Assembly: GCA_028691575.1 (NCBI GenBank)
Contig: JAQUYY010000034.1
Location: 1 to 12,530, forward strand
From: Candidatus Gastranaerophilales bacterium
Lineage (GTDB): Bacteria; Cyanobacteriota; Vampirovibrionia; Gastranaerophilales; JAQUYY01
DNA length: 12,530 bases
Direction of reading: 5' to 3'
Shown here: piece by piece, positions 1 through 7,056 of the stretch
Layout: the number at the start of each line of letters is the position of its first letter
Position numbering within the stretch: the first letter of the stretch is position 1
Made by a program: the position numbers and the translations under genes
Notes under the pieces: model-generated
The model's database searches: none
The model's input: only the letters and a program-made list of their open reading frames with translations
What the model was told of the DNA's origin: nothing

Positions 1-573
1 GCAGCGTGGAAAAAGTCGTATTCTGATTTGACTCAAGCAACACAATTGATTGCTGTAGATAATGGCGGGACTTTAGCAGGCGCTTTTACAGGGGATGTTT
101 TAGGAAGCGAAGATTTAAAAAATGCTTTTGCCTCAAAATTAAATATAATAAAAGATTGTTCAGGAACATCGGGGTTTGGAGGAACAGGAACAGGAGTAAG
201 TGCAGAAGGTTGCTGGCATAGCGGTACAAACAGCTGGTATTATTTAAACGGTACAGGCAGAGGAAATGCATCTTATCCGGGCTTAATCTTAAACAACGGC
301 AGTTTAATGCATTTTTATCTTTATAAATCAAATTGCAGTCAAACTGTAAGTGGTGCTGATTATATAAGATGCGGATGGATAGGTATAGATGTAAACGGAT
401 TTAAGAAACCGAATACAGTAGGAAAAGATATATTTAGAGTAAGTATAACTTCAAATGCATTAATACCATATGGAGCAAGAGGATCACATGACCCTTCAAC
501 AAATTGTGTAGAAGGGTCAACAGACACCGCTAACGAGGGCTATGGCTGTGCAGCAAAGTATTTGTATGAATAG
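1..573 (+). CDS. Pilin-like secreted protein (type IV/II prepilin-like), 5' end cut by window
   Basis: The frame is open from base 1 to a TAG at 571-573, giving 190 visible residues; the true start and the hydrophobic N-terminal pilin helix lie upstream. The first residues (AAWKKSYSDLTQAT) look like the end of the pilin helix and its alpha-1 continuation. A Gly/Ser/Thr-rich globular part follows, with six cysteines (visible residues 53, 71, 112, 124, 169, 183), which could form disulfides outside the cell. A motif D-x-N-G-x(3)-P-N-x(2)-G-x-D near residues 130-143 resembles the Asp/Asn-rich loop of pseudopilin-like proteins and may bind Ca2+; that role is inference. The likely job is as a surface or pseudopilus subunit. 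A TTG at codon 10 could be mistaken for a start, but coding sense clearly continues upstream of it. Family assignment is moderate because the diagnostic N-terminus is missing. Confidence 0.7.
   Translation, partial: AAWKKSYSDLTQATQLIAVDNGGTLAGAFTGDVLGSEDLKNAFASKLNIIKDCSGTSGFGGTGTGVSAEGCWHSGTNSWYYLNGTGRGNASYPGLILNNGSLMHFYLYKSNCSQTVSGADYIRCGWIGIDVNGFKKPNTVGKDIFRVSITSNALIPYGARGSHDPSTNCVEGSTDTANEGYGCAAKYLYE
489..519. repeat. 9-bp perfect inverted repeat inside the pilin-like gene
   Basis: TGACCCTTC (489-497) and GAAGGGTCA (511-519) are exact reverse complements around a 13-nt loop. The repeat lies about 50 bp before the stop codon and is GC-richer than its surroundings. It may form an mRNA hairpin or be chance. 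Confidence 0.5.
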
Positions 574-604
574 TTTTAATATCATCAGCAAATAAGCTCT
601 CTCC

Positions 605-697
605 TGTCATTTCGCACTCGATGCGGAATCTAATAAATTATCAATTGAAAATAAACAATGAAAACCGGCAAGATGCTGAACTAAATTCAGCATGACA
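605..697. repeat. 93-bp palindromic intergenic element with TGTCAT/ATGACA ends
   Basis: The element starts TGTCAT (605-610) and ends ATGACA (692-697), exact reverse complements. Each end carries its own hairpin: ATTTCGCA/TGCGGAAT (609-616 with 622-629, one G-T pair, loop CTCGA) and ATGCTGAA/TTCAGCAT (673-680 with 686-693, perfect, loop CTAAA). This architecture, with text like 'TGTCAT-TCCGCA...GCGGAATCT' on the left and 'GCTGAA...TTCAGCATGACA' on the right, is typical of short dispersed intergenic repeats (MITE- or REP-like) that occur in many genomes. No second copy is in the window, so its repetitive nature is inferred. It could also end transcription of the upstream pilin-like gene. Confidence 0.55.
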
Positions 698-737
698 TTT
701 TGAAGAACTCTTGTTTTTATTTAAGTTAGCTGGTAGG

Positions 738-753
738 GTGGGCTTTAGCCCAC
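738..753. repeat. GC-rich perfect hairpin, REP-like
   Basis: GTGGGCT (738-744) and AGCCCAC (747-753) pair perfectly around TT, inside the text GGTAGGGTGGGCTTTAGCCCAC. It stands out sharply from the AT-rich background. It lies 11 bp past the stop of the TIM-barrel gene on the minus strand, so it might act as a 3' end hairpin, but there is no T-run after it in that direction. A short dispersed repeat is the better guess. Confidence 0.45.
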
Positions 754-764
754 TGAACTTCTAA

Positions 765-1541
765 TTAAACATCTAACAATTTAAGAAATTCGTAGCTTTT
801 TTTGACATCTTCTTCATTAAAAATTTCTAAAACCACTTGTGGAGAAAGATTTTTTTCTCTTAAAAATTCAATTACTTTTTCAAAATTTATTGTGCCATCT
901 TGCAATGCATTATGAAGGTCAAAATCATTGTTATTGTTATGCAAATGCATATGATGAAGCCTGTGTCCGAATGCTTCAATCCACTCTGTAACATTCATTA
1001 GCGAATTTATATTGATATGACCTGTATCAATACAGGCTTTTAAGTTATTAGAATTAACTCCGTCAATGATTTTTGTAATAACTTCAGGAGTTGGCTCATA
1101 TGTATTCTCTAAAACTGCTGTTATATCTGCATTTTCAAATTCTTTCACAAACTTTCGCCAAAAATAAATTGTATTTTCAATAAAACACCTATGGTAGACA
1201 GGATGCTTGGTCAAGCCGTTATAACCGGTGTGAAAAACAATTGTATTGGCATTTATGGTTTTTGCGATTTTTAAAGCCTGATTATACCTGATTTTTGTGA
1301 TTTCTTTAATTTTTATATCCTGTGATGCCGGGTTTAGCCCATGAAAAAATGAATGAAACGTGATTTTTCCTTTAAATTGGCTCAATTCTTTTTGATAAAA
1401 CTCAAGCCTTTGTTCAAATTCTTTATCCAGAGTTTCAATTCTCCCAAACCTGCTTATTTCAAGATTTGCCCCTAAGTCTGATGCAAATCTGATAACTTTT
1501 TTCAAATCTTTATTTGCTGATGATGATATATAAATTTCCAT
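765..1541 (-). CDS. Xylose-isomerase-like TIM-barrel protein (sugar phosphate isomerase/epimerase or endonuclease IV superfamily)
   Basis: This is a 258-residue soluble protein, usual for single-domain members of the AP_endonuc_2 (PF01261) TIM-barrel family. The metal-ligand pattern of that superfamily can be followed along the chain: H63, H104, E145 (LENTYEP), D172 and H175 (IDTGH), H199 (HMHLH), D208-x-H210 (DLH) and E239 (LEIF). The set is complete enough to predict a working metal-dependent enzyme, acting as an isomerase, epimerase, dehydratase or nuclease. Substrate cannot be read from sequence. The ATG lies 2 nt after the aroH stop, and its ribosome site AAAGGA sits inside the last aroH codons, so the two are translationally coupled. 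That pairing hints at a small-molecule substrate, perhaps near the shikimate pathway: 3-dehydroshikimate dehydratases of the AsbF type share this fold. This last step is speculation. Confidence 0.85.
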   Translation of the reverse strand: MEIYISSSANKDLKKVIRFASDLGANLEISRFGRIETLDKEFEQRLEFYQKELSQFKGKITFHSFFHGLNPASQDIKIKEITKIRYNQALKIAKTINANTIVFHTGYNGLTKHPVYHRCFIENTIYFWRKFVKEFENADITAVLENTYEPTPEVITKIIDGVNSNNLKACIDTGHININSLMNVTEWIEAFGHRLHHMHLHNNNNDFDLHNALQDGTINFEKVIEFLREKNLSPQVVLEIFNEEDVKKSYEFLKLLDV

Positions 1542-1543
1542 TT

Positions 1544-1909
1544 TTATCCTTTAATATCAGGTCTTAATTTTGTTGCTTCGTTTAAATAGGTGTGATTAAC
1601 TTCATTTTTATTTTTATCGGAATTTACAACAAGCAGAACACGAATACATTTTTCTAAACTGTTTGGAACGGGGATTTCGGTAGCACACATCATCGGAACA
1701 TCATTCCAGCCTAAATTTATTCGGGCATATTTAGCGGGGAAATCAGCATTTAAGTCATTTGTCAGCGTGAAATAAGCATAAATAATATCTTCTTGTTTAA
1801 TATCATTTTTTATCAAAATTTCTTTTAACATAATAGTTGTTTGGCTATCAATCTGGTCTTTAGAATTTTCTACAACCGTTGTTGCTCCACGAATTGCAAT
1901 TGTTTTCAT
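1544..1909 (-). CDS. aroH: Chorismate mutase, AroH class
   Basis: The product converts chorismate to prephenate, the committed step to phenylalanine and tyrosine, in the cytoplasm. At 121 residues it has the size of the monofunctional AroH trimer and aligns with the Bacillus subtilis enzyme without gaps over the active site. Present are R7 (IRGATT), R63, C75, E78 (CATEIPVP), R90 (KCIRVLLVV), Y108 and R116 (LRPD). These match the known catalytic Arg7, Cys75, Glu78, Arg90 and Tyr108 numbering exactly, so activity is expected. The ATG has a strong ribosome site, AAGGAG (1916-1921), 6 nt upstream. It is the first gene of a two-gene operon with the TIM-barrel gene 2 nt downstream. No regulatory ACT domain or leader peptide is visible. 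Confidence 0.96.
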   Translation of the reverse strand: MKTIAIRGATTVVENSKDQIDSQTTIMLKEILIKNDIKQEDIIYAYFTLTNDLNADFPAKYARINLGWNDVPMMCATEIPVPNSLEKCIRVLLVVNSDKNKNEVNHTYLNEATKLRPDIKG

Positions 1910-1981
1910 ACCTTGCTCCTTGTTATAAAAATTACGGAGTTATTTATCTGATAAATTAGAATTTTTTTCGCATTTTCTATT

Positions 1982-1987
1982 ATTATA
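1982..1987 (-). promoter_or_regulatory. Possible -10 box for the aroH operon
   Basis: The minus strand reads a perfect TATAAT, about 73 bp before the aroH start. The best upstream -35-like hexamer, TTTACA at 2009-2014, is 21 bp away, longer than the usual 16-18, so the -35 is uncertain. In such AT-rich DNA a lone TATAAT is weak evidence. Confidence 0.3.
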
Positions 1988-2088
1988 ATTCAAAAAACTT
2001 TAAGATTTTGTAAAATTATTTACTTTTTACGCAACTTATCATATTCACGCACTTTTTAAAAGCAAGGAAAGTATTTTAGGAAAGATAA

Positions 2089-2643
2089 ATGTTGTACTTA
2101 AACTCAATTTTAGAAACAAGTTTAGATAATCAAAAGATTCAATTAGAAACATATATTAAAAATCGGCTGTTAAATAATCCTGAAATTACGGCAGAATTGA
2201 TATGCAAAGACGAATTATTGTATAAAAATATAAAAAAATGGCTCAAAATAAAATTAAATTCAGAAAAACACTATATTCACTCAAAAAGTACAGCCAAATG
2301 CGCTTTTCGATTTGCCGAAATAGTAGGTGAAAATCCTTATCAGGCAAAATTAACAGCTCTTCTTCATGATAATGCCAAAATTACGGGTGATAATTCAAAT
2401 CATGCCAATCTTGGGGCAAAATCTGTTCAAGATGATCTCGGTTTATGTAATAGGAAGATTTTTAATGCTATAAAGAAACATTCTTTTCATAATTCATATA
2501 ATACAAATTTTGAAAAAATAATATTTTTGGCTGATAAAACTGATCCTGCAAAACGAGAAAAAGGTCTGTATGAAACGGCTTTAATCCTTCTTTCCGAAGG
2601 TGTTGATATTCATAAAGTAGTAAAAATGCTGAAATTGGATTAA
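2089..2643 (+). CDS. HD-domain hydrolase, YqeK-like (symmetrical Ap4A hydrolase family)
   Basis: This is a 184-residue soluble protein with a C-terminal HD domain from about residue 60. The metal-binding set H64 (HYIHS), H93-D94 (LLHDNAK) and D149 (FLADKTDP) is complete, and H105, H131 (KKHSFH) and R156 sit where YqeK proteins have conserved residues. YqeK enzymes cleave diadenosine tetraphosphate to two ADP; the HDxAK and LADxxxPxR patterns support this subfamily over generic HD-GYP or RelA proteins. Compared with Bacillus YqeK it has about 55 extra N-terminal residues and a loop some 30 residues shorter between K97 and H105. YqeK genes usually sit beside nadD and rsfS; here neither is present. 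An AGGA (2078-2081) precedes the ATG by 7 nt. Its stop codon overlaps that of the convergent membrane gene by 4 bp. Confidence 0.8.
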   Translation: MLYLNSILETSLDNQKIQLETYIKNRLLNNPEITAELICKDELLYKNIKKWLKIKLNSEKHYIHSKSTAKCAFRFAEIVGENPYQAKLTALLHDNAKITGDNSNHANLGAKSVQDDLGLCNRKIFNAIKKHSFHNSYNTNFEKIIFLADKTDPAKREKGLYETALILLSEGVDIHKVVKMLKLD

Positions 2644-3107
2644 TTTTCTATAATAATGTGATCACTTTCATCAAGTTTTGCTTCTTCTTTTTTTAGCAAA
2701 ATTCCACTTGTGACAAATCCGCCAAAAGCATTAAATAAAGCACTTTGAAGCCCTAAATAAATGACAACGGTTGATATTGATAAAAAATTGAAATTTGTTG
2801 CCATAAAATGAGTGGAAGGGCTGATTATCAGGTGAAAAGCCTTATCAAAAAAAGCAACAACAGGTAAATTAAATGCAAAAATTGTAATGATGGAAACAAA
2901 GCCACTTATGGCACCGATTATAGTCCCGTCTAATTGAGATAATTGTCCTACAAGGTTGGTTTTTTTTAAATGAATAATTAGCGCAATTCCGACAAAAATA
3001 TGTAAGAAAATCGGCAAAGCGTTGATTTTAGGGATGACTGACATTAATCCCATAATTAAACCTAAAATAGCACTTAGAGTTATTGTCGGTTTTAAATAAA
3101 CGTTCAT
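2640..3107 (-). CDS. Hypothetical integral membrane protein, four predicted helices
   Basis: I do not recognise this 155-residue protein. Hydrophobic segments at about 8-24, 31-47, 62-88 and 108-137 suggest four transmembrane helices, with a charged C-terminal tail (KKEEAKLDESD). Glycines and small residues are common in the helices (GAISGF, NAFGGFVTSG), suggesting tight packing. There is no signal peptide, catalytic motif or metal-site pattern. A good ribosome site, AAGGAG (3115-3120), lies 7 nt before the ATG, and a plausible promoter lies just upstream, so expression as a single gene is likely. It converges on the HD hydrolase gene with a 4-bp overlap of stop codons, leaving no room for a separate terminator. 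Confidence 0.8.
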   Translation of the reverse strand: MNVYLKPTITLSAILGLIMGLMSVIPKINALPIFLHIFVGIALIIHLKKTNLVGQLSQLDGTIIGAISGFVSIITIFAFNLPVVAFFDKAFHLIISPSTHFMATNFNFLSISTVVIYLGLQSALFNAFGGFVTSGILLKKEEAKLDESDHIIIEN

Positions 3108-3128
3108 TATTAATCTCCTTGATTGCTT

Positions 3129-3156
3129 TTTATATATAATACCATGTGTCTGTCAG
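3129..3156 (-). promoter_or_regulatory. Putative sigma-70-type promoter for the four-helix membrane protein
   Basis: On the minus strand CTGACA (3151-3156; 5 of 6 matches to TTGACA) is followed after 16 bp by TATAAA (3129-3134). The start codon is about 22 bp further on, giving a short leader that just holds the ribosome site. Confidence 0.45.
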
Positions 3157-3256
3157 GAAATAAACATATTTTTATTTAAACCTGCTTTTGGGCGAAAAAT
3201 GTCGGGTTCAAGTCGATATAATTTTTTATAATTCATTCATAAAAACTTGAATAAAT

Positions 3257-4807
3257 TTAACAATCAGTTTTTCTTTTAATATTAAACTTTATTGCCTCAA
3301 TTAAACCTATCAAACAGAAAATAACCAATGCATTAATTACTCTAACCCCGTCTGCCAGATGATAAATGTAATAAAAAATTAATATTGATAAGCTAACTAT
3401 GCTAAATAGCTTGATATTTATATCTTTATTAGTATTAAAAATATCTTTAAGGTTATTTATTAAAACAGAAAAAAAAGCACTAAAATACAATAAAGCAACT
3501 AGTCCGTATTCATAAAACATATCCATATAATGATTATGAGTTGTTTGAACCAGTTGACAATTAGATTGCATCGCAGAAATATAAAATATAGATTCTCTTG
3601 ACGATCCAATGCCAAAACCAAATAGAGTTTTGAACAAATCCAGATTGTCAATCCAATTAACGACAAAATAATGCCAATTTACCTGTCTTATCTTGAGGGT
3701 AGATAAAGAAGAAAACCCGTTAACATAATATTGGATTCTGTCAGTTATTACACCAACAAAATCAGTGCTTAAAAAATATAAAAATAGAATTAAACTAAAA
3801 CAAAATGTTAATGTGATTATTCTAAAAAATTTATTTTGATTTGTTGATATGTTAAATAATTTTAAATTTATTCCTGCTTTTTTGCATAAAAGAATAAAAA
3901 TACCGAGAGAAAAAATTAAAGCTATTAATATGCTTTTGTTTGCAACAACAAAAGCTAAAATAAAATTTATAACTACTAAAATTAATAATAAATTATTAAT
4001 CAAATTATTTTGGTGAAATTTATTTGAATTGTTCAGGTATAATTTAAAACCTAAAAATAAAAACAAAAAAGCTACAATGAAAACACCAAATCCGGAAAGT
4101 CCAAAATCAAATTTACTTAAAATGCAAATTATATAATAAGCTAAAGTAATGCCGGAAAAATATAGAATAATTTTCTCAAATTTCTCGGAAAAATCCTCAT
4201 AAATATTTATTTTTTTAAAAGTTAACAAAGAAATCGTTAAGGCAACTAAAGGACACAAACTATCGAGAAATATAATAAATTTTGCATCTGCATCACTAAA
4301 AGCTTCACTAAAATTAACGGGATATCCGGCACCTATCGCAGAAAGTTTAAAATCAGAATGATAAAATAAAAAATAAATAATATTTATTATAAAAAACAGG
4401 AAAAAAAATCTAAAAGCAGTAAAATTATTCCATAAGTAATCAAAATTTTTATAAATATAATAAATTGCTACAAGTGTCGAAATTCCAAAAACAACTAAAT
4501 GAAGTTTTAAATTCACTCCCGAAAAAAGCAGGAATTTTTGATTCAAAAATACCCATATGAACATTAATTGTACAATTAAATAAGCAAAAACAGGGAATTT
4601 GAATACGTTTTTTAATATATTAATACCGACAATGAAGCAAGCGGAAAATATTCCAAATATTAGCATAGGTTCAAAATTTCCCGGTATATTAATAAGTTTC
4701 ATTGCTAAAAAAGGAAATATTATAGCACCTATGACAATCAATAATTTATCACTAAAGATTAAGTTATTTAATATTCTGTTTTCGCAAATATTTATATAAC
4801 TGTTCAT
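3257..4807 (-). CDS. O-antigen polymerase/ligase-like membrane protein (Wzy/WaaL superfamily)
   Basis: A 516-residue, very hydrophobic protein with about 11-12 transmembrane segments spread over the whole length and one longer hydrophilic loop near residues 350-425. The loop holds the features of the Wzy_C (PF04932) fold: R374-Q375 and W378 (LKIRQVNWHY), the glycine-rich LFGFGIGSS near 395-403, and HNHYMDMFYEYGL at 424-436, matching the family's H-x-H-N-x-Y-L-x(3)-E-x-G-L signature. These enzymes join lipid-linked repeat units, or move a chain onto a lipid, on the periplasmic side. Next to wza and wzc, polymerase is the likelier role. Its ATG overlaps the wzc stop by one base (TAATG) and has no clear ribosome site of its own, so translation probably depends on wzc. 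No convincing terminator follows the stop; sequence similarity in this family is low, so polymerase versus ligase stays open. Confidence 0.85.
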   Translation of the reverse strand: MNSYINICENRILNNLIFSDKLLIVIGAIIFPFLAMKLINIPGNFEPMLIFGIFSACFIVGINILKNVFKFPVFAYLIVQLMFIWVFLNQKFLLFSGVNLKLHLVVFGISTLVAIYYIYKNFDYLWNNFTAFRFFFLFFIINIIYFLFYHSDFKLSAIGAGYPVNFSEAFSDADAKFIIFLDSLCPLVALTISLLTFKKINIYEDFSEKFEKIILYFSGITLAYYIICILSKFDFGLSGFGVFIVAFLFLFLGFKLYLNNSNKFHQNNLINNLLLILVVINFILAFVVANKSILIALIFSLGIFILLCKKAGINLKLFNISTNQNKFFRIITLTFCFSLILFLYFLSTDFVGVITDRIQYYVNGFSSLSTLKIRQVNWHYFVVNWIDNLDLFKTLFGFGIGSSRESIFYISAMQSNCQLVQTTHNHYMDMFYEYGLVALLYFSAFFSVLINNLKDIFNTNKDINIKLFSIVSLSILIFYYIYHLADGVRVINALVIFCLIGLIEAIKFNIKRKTDC

Positions 4808-7032
4808 TAAATGCTTACCATAATGTCTGTTTCATCTGAAGTTTTTTCGGAAGAAATATTGCCGAATTCTTTATAAAAATACTTTTCTAACGCAGAATCT
4901 TCTTCTCGAGAAACTATTCCAAGTGTATTTATATTATTTTGATTAAGTTTATTAATTATGCCGGTTAATTTATTTTTGTTATTACGCAACCCTGATATCA
5001 AAACAACAGAATCCGATGTATTGGTAATAATAGAAAATTCCGGGAATATAAACGGTCTTGACGGAGTGTCAATAAGTACTAATTCATATTGTCTCTTTAA
5101 ATATTCCAGAATTCTGTTATAACCCGGAGTCGCTATATAACTATGAATATTATGTGTTTTTGAACCTGCGCATAAATAAGAAAATTCCAATTTGGTGCCA
5201 TCGTTTAATTCAATATCTATAGGAATAATAGCTTCTTTTAAAATAAGATCAATATGTCTATCATTTAAATCATTTGAAAATCTTAGATCATTTTTTATTT
5301 CTGAAATAATAGTCAAAATGTCTTTTTTAATCATAGAAACAGGCAAATTAAGGCTGTTAAACAATTTAGCAGGTTGTGTAAAATCTGTATCTACTAAAAT
5401 CACTTTTTTATTCAATCCCGCAAAAGTTAAAGCCATGTTGGAGGTAATTGAAGATTCGTTTCGAGAATCTGTTGTGGAAATAAATGAAATTATTTTTACA
5501 TTTTCAGCATTGGATTTTCTGATTATATTAAATGCAATATTTCCATAAGCAAGTCCCATTATAGAATTCGAATTTTGAATGAAGGAATTAAATTCAAAAT
5601 TTGAATTTTTCAGCCAGGGAATTGCTCCTAATGCACTTTTACCGGTAACATTTTCTATTTCGCCGGAATCAGTCCATTTATCTTCTATATCATCTTTAAT
5701 CCAAATAATTCCGAGTGCTGCCATAAATCCAAGCAACATAAATCCACAAAATTTAAGAACTAAAAGGCTAAAAAGATATGATGCCGATGAAGGATTATTT
5801 AAAATTATAATGTTATCAACAATTTCATTTTCTTTGATTTGGGCTTCAAGTTGTTTTTGTTTTACGCTATTATAAGCCGATTTAAGAGCATCTTCTTCTT
5901 TTTGAAGTTGCTCCAGTCCTAATATCTTAGTCGGAATTTGGGCTTCTCTTTTTCGAATGTTTTTAATCCCTTTATTTAAAGCATTAAGTTGACCTTGAAT
6001 AGAAAATTTTTCCGCTTGAACTCTTGCCAGATCAGTAGCAATATCTTGAGAGGGCTTATCATATAGACCTCTTGTTATAATGAATTTTTCTAATGATTGT
6101 TCTTGTCTTTTTCCTATATCATTTTTTATTTCTATTATTTCATTTTTTACCGCTAAAACTTCGGGGAAATTGGGTGTAAAATTTGCGCTTAAGTTGGCAT
6201 GAAGTTGTTGAGCTGCTGACAATTTGCGACTTAAATCCACGAGATATGGATCTCCGCCTATAGCTGTTGATTTTAATACACTCTGTGCATCCGGAAAACC
6301 GATTTGTTTTGAAAAATCAGCAAGTTTTTTGTCAGAATAGACGAGTTCACTTTTTAAAATTTCAGCTTGTTTTTCAAGATCAACACGAGCCTTTGTAAGT
6401 TCGGTGATTTCATTATTTACATCTACTGCCATATTCGTTAGTTTAAAATCTTTTATTTCTCTTCTTACGGTATCAAGCTTATCTTCAATATTTGCAAGCT
6501 GAATATCCAAATATTTTCTTTGTTTCGTTTCTACACTTTTTCTGATGCTTAAGTTTTCATTTTTAAATTCTTCGATAACTATATTTAATAATTCTGAAGT
6601 ATTTTTTTTATTTGACCATTTTAGCGAAATATTGATTATATCCGTAGAGGGTTCAACTTTTGATGATAGCATGTTCAAAAAAACGCCATGCCAATTTTCT
6701 TTTGAATTTACGCCTAATACAGAAAGATCTTTTTTATATTTATCTTTTAATTTTTCATAAATTCGGGATGAAAGTGTTTCTGATTCCAATATTTTTACAA
6801 GGTTAAATAAAGGATTACTATATCCGCTTTCAGATCTGACAATAGATCCACCACCATAGTTTGTTATTACATCTTGTTTTGGAATATTTTTTATAAAAAG
6901 ACTTGCTGTTGTGTAATAAAGAGGAGTATATAGGAATAGTAAGTAAATAAGGAATAATACAACTGATGAAAACAGTCCATATAGTATTATATTTTTTTCC
7001 TTTAATATAAGTGATATAAGTTTATTTTTCAT
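4807..7032 (-). CDS. wzc: Wzz/Wzc-type polysaccharide co-polymerase with degenerate BY-kinase domain
   Basis: Inner-membrane protein of 741 residues (from the ATG at 7032) that would set polymer length and dock with Wza. Order: transmembrane helix about 15-35; periplasmic Wzz region; coiled coils about 158-245 and 295-405, with a GNVR-like stretch (NFTPNFPEVLAVKNEI, about 284-299); second helix about 419-444; cytoplasmic tyrosine-kinase-like ATPase domain from about 490. Walker A' (ILVDTDF, D548 and D550) and Walker B (LVLIDTP, D655) are intact, but the Walker A site reads STTDSRNESS (519-528) where GEGK[ST] is expected: both glycines and the lysine are gone. The C-terminus has only two tyrosines (KYFYKEF), not the usual cluster. 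It is therefore probably a pseudokinase acting structurally. An upstream TTG at 7038 is possible, but the ribosome site fits the ATG. The reading frame is intact, so this is not a pseudogene. Confidence 0.92.
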   Translation of the reverse strand: MKNKLISLILKEKNIILYGLFSSVVLFLIYLLFLYTPLYYTTASLFIKNIPKQDVITNYGGGSIVRSESGYSNPLFNLVKILESETLSSRIYEKLKDKYKKDLSVLGVNSKENWHGVFLNMLSSKVEPSTDIINISLKWSNKKNTSELLNIVIEEFKNENLSIRKSVETKQRKYLDIQLANIEDKLDTVRREIKDFKLTNMAVDVNNEITELTKARVDLEKQAEILKSELVYSDKKLADFSKQIGFPDAQSVLKSTAIGGDPYLVDLSRKLSAAQQLHANLSANFTPNFPEVLAVKNEIIEIKNDIGKRQEQSLEKFIITRGLYDKPSQDIATDLARVQAEKFSIQGQLNALNKGIKNIRKREAQIPTKILGLEQLQKEEDALKSAYNSVKQKQLEAQIKENEIVDNIIILNNPSSASYLFSLLVLKFCGFMLLGFMAALGIIWIKDDIEDKWTDSGEIENVTGKSALGAIPWLKNSNFEFNSFIQNSNSIMGLAYGNIAFNIIRKSNAENVKIISFISTTDSRNESSITSNMALTFAGLNKKVILVDTDFTQPAKLFNSLNLPVSMIKKDILTIISEIKNDLRFSNDLNDRHIDLILKEAIIPIDIELNDGTKLEFSYLCAGSKTHNIHSYIATPGYNRILEYLKRQYELVLIDTPSRPFIFPEFSIITNTSDSVVLISGLRNNKNKLTGIINKLNQNNINTLGIVSREEDSALEKYFYKEFGNISSEKTSDETDIMVSI

Positions 7033-7039
7033 TATCAAA

Positions 7040-7046
7040 CCTTTCT
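7040..7046 (-). promoter_or_regulatory. Ribosome binding site deciding the wzc start
   Basis: AGAAAGG on the minus strand is 7 nt before the ATG at 7032 but only about 1 nt before the in-frame TTG at 7038. This favours the ATG and a protein two residues shorter than the longest frame. Confidence 0.65.
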
Positions 7047-7056
7047 TATTATAAAA

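Noticed and set aside
86..331. An 81-codon minus-strand frame
   Set aside because: Shadow of the pilin-like gene; its low-complexity Leu-rich product looks like antisense translation.
3161..3256. Possible terminator after the polymerase gene
   Set aside because: Only AT-rich short inverted repeats (such as TATAA/TTATA and TTCAAGT/ACTTGAA with a long loop) are present, none followed by a T-run on the minus strand.
5431..5490. Frameshift or sequencing error as the cause of the missing Walker A motif
   Set aside because: The frame before and after is continuous and the flanking residues (IISFIS before, SNMALTFA after) align with the family without a shift, so only the P-loop residues differ.
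5192..5875. Open frames on the plus strand opposite wzc (5192-5548 and 5579-5875)
   Set aside because: Antisense shadows of the wzc coding sequence with no family features and no ribosome site; the minus-strand frame carries the Wzz and Walker motifs.
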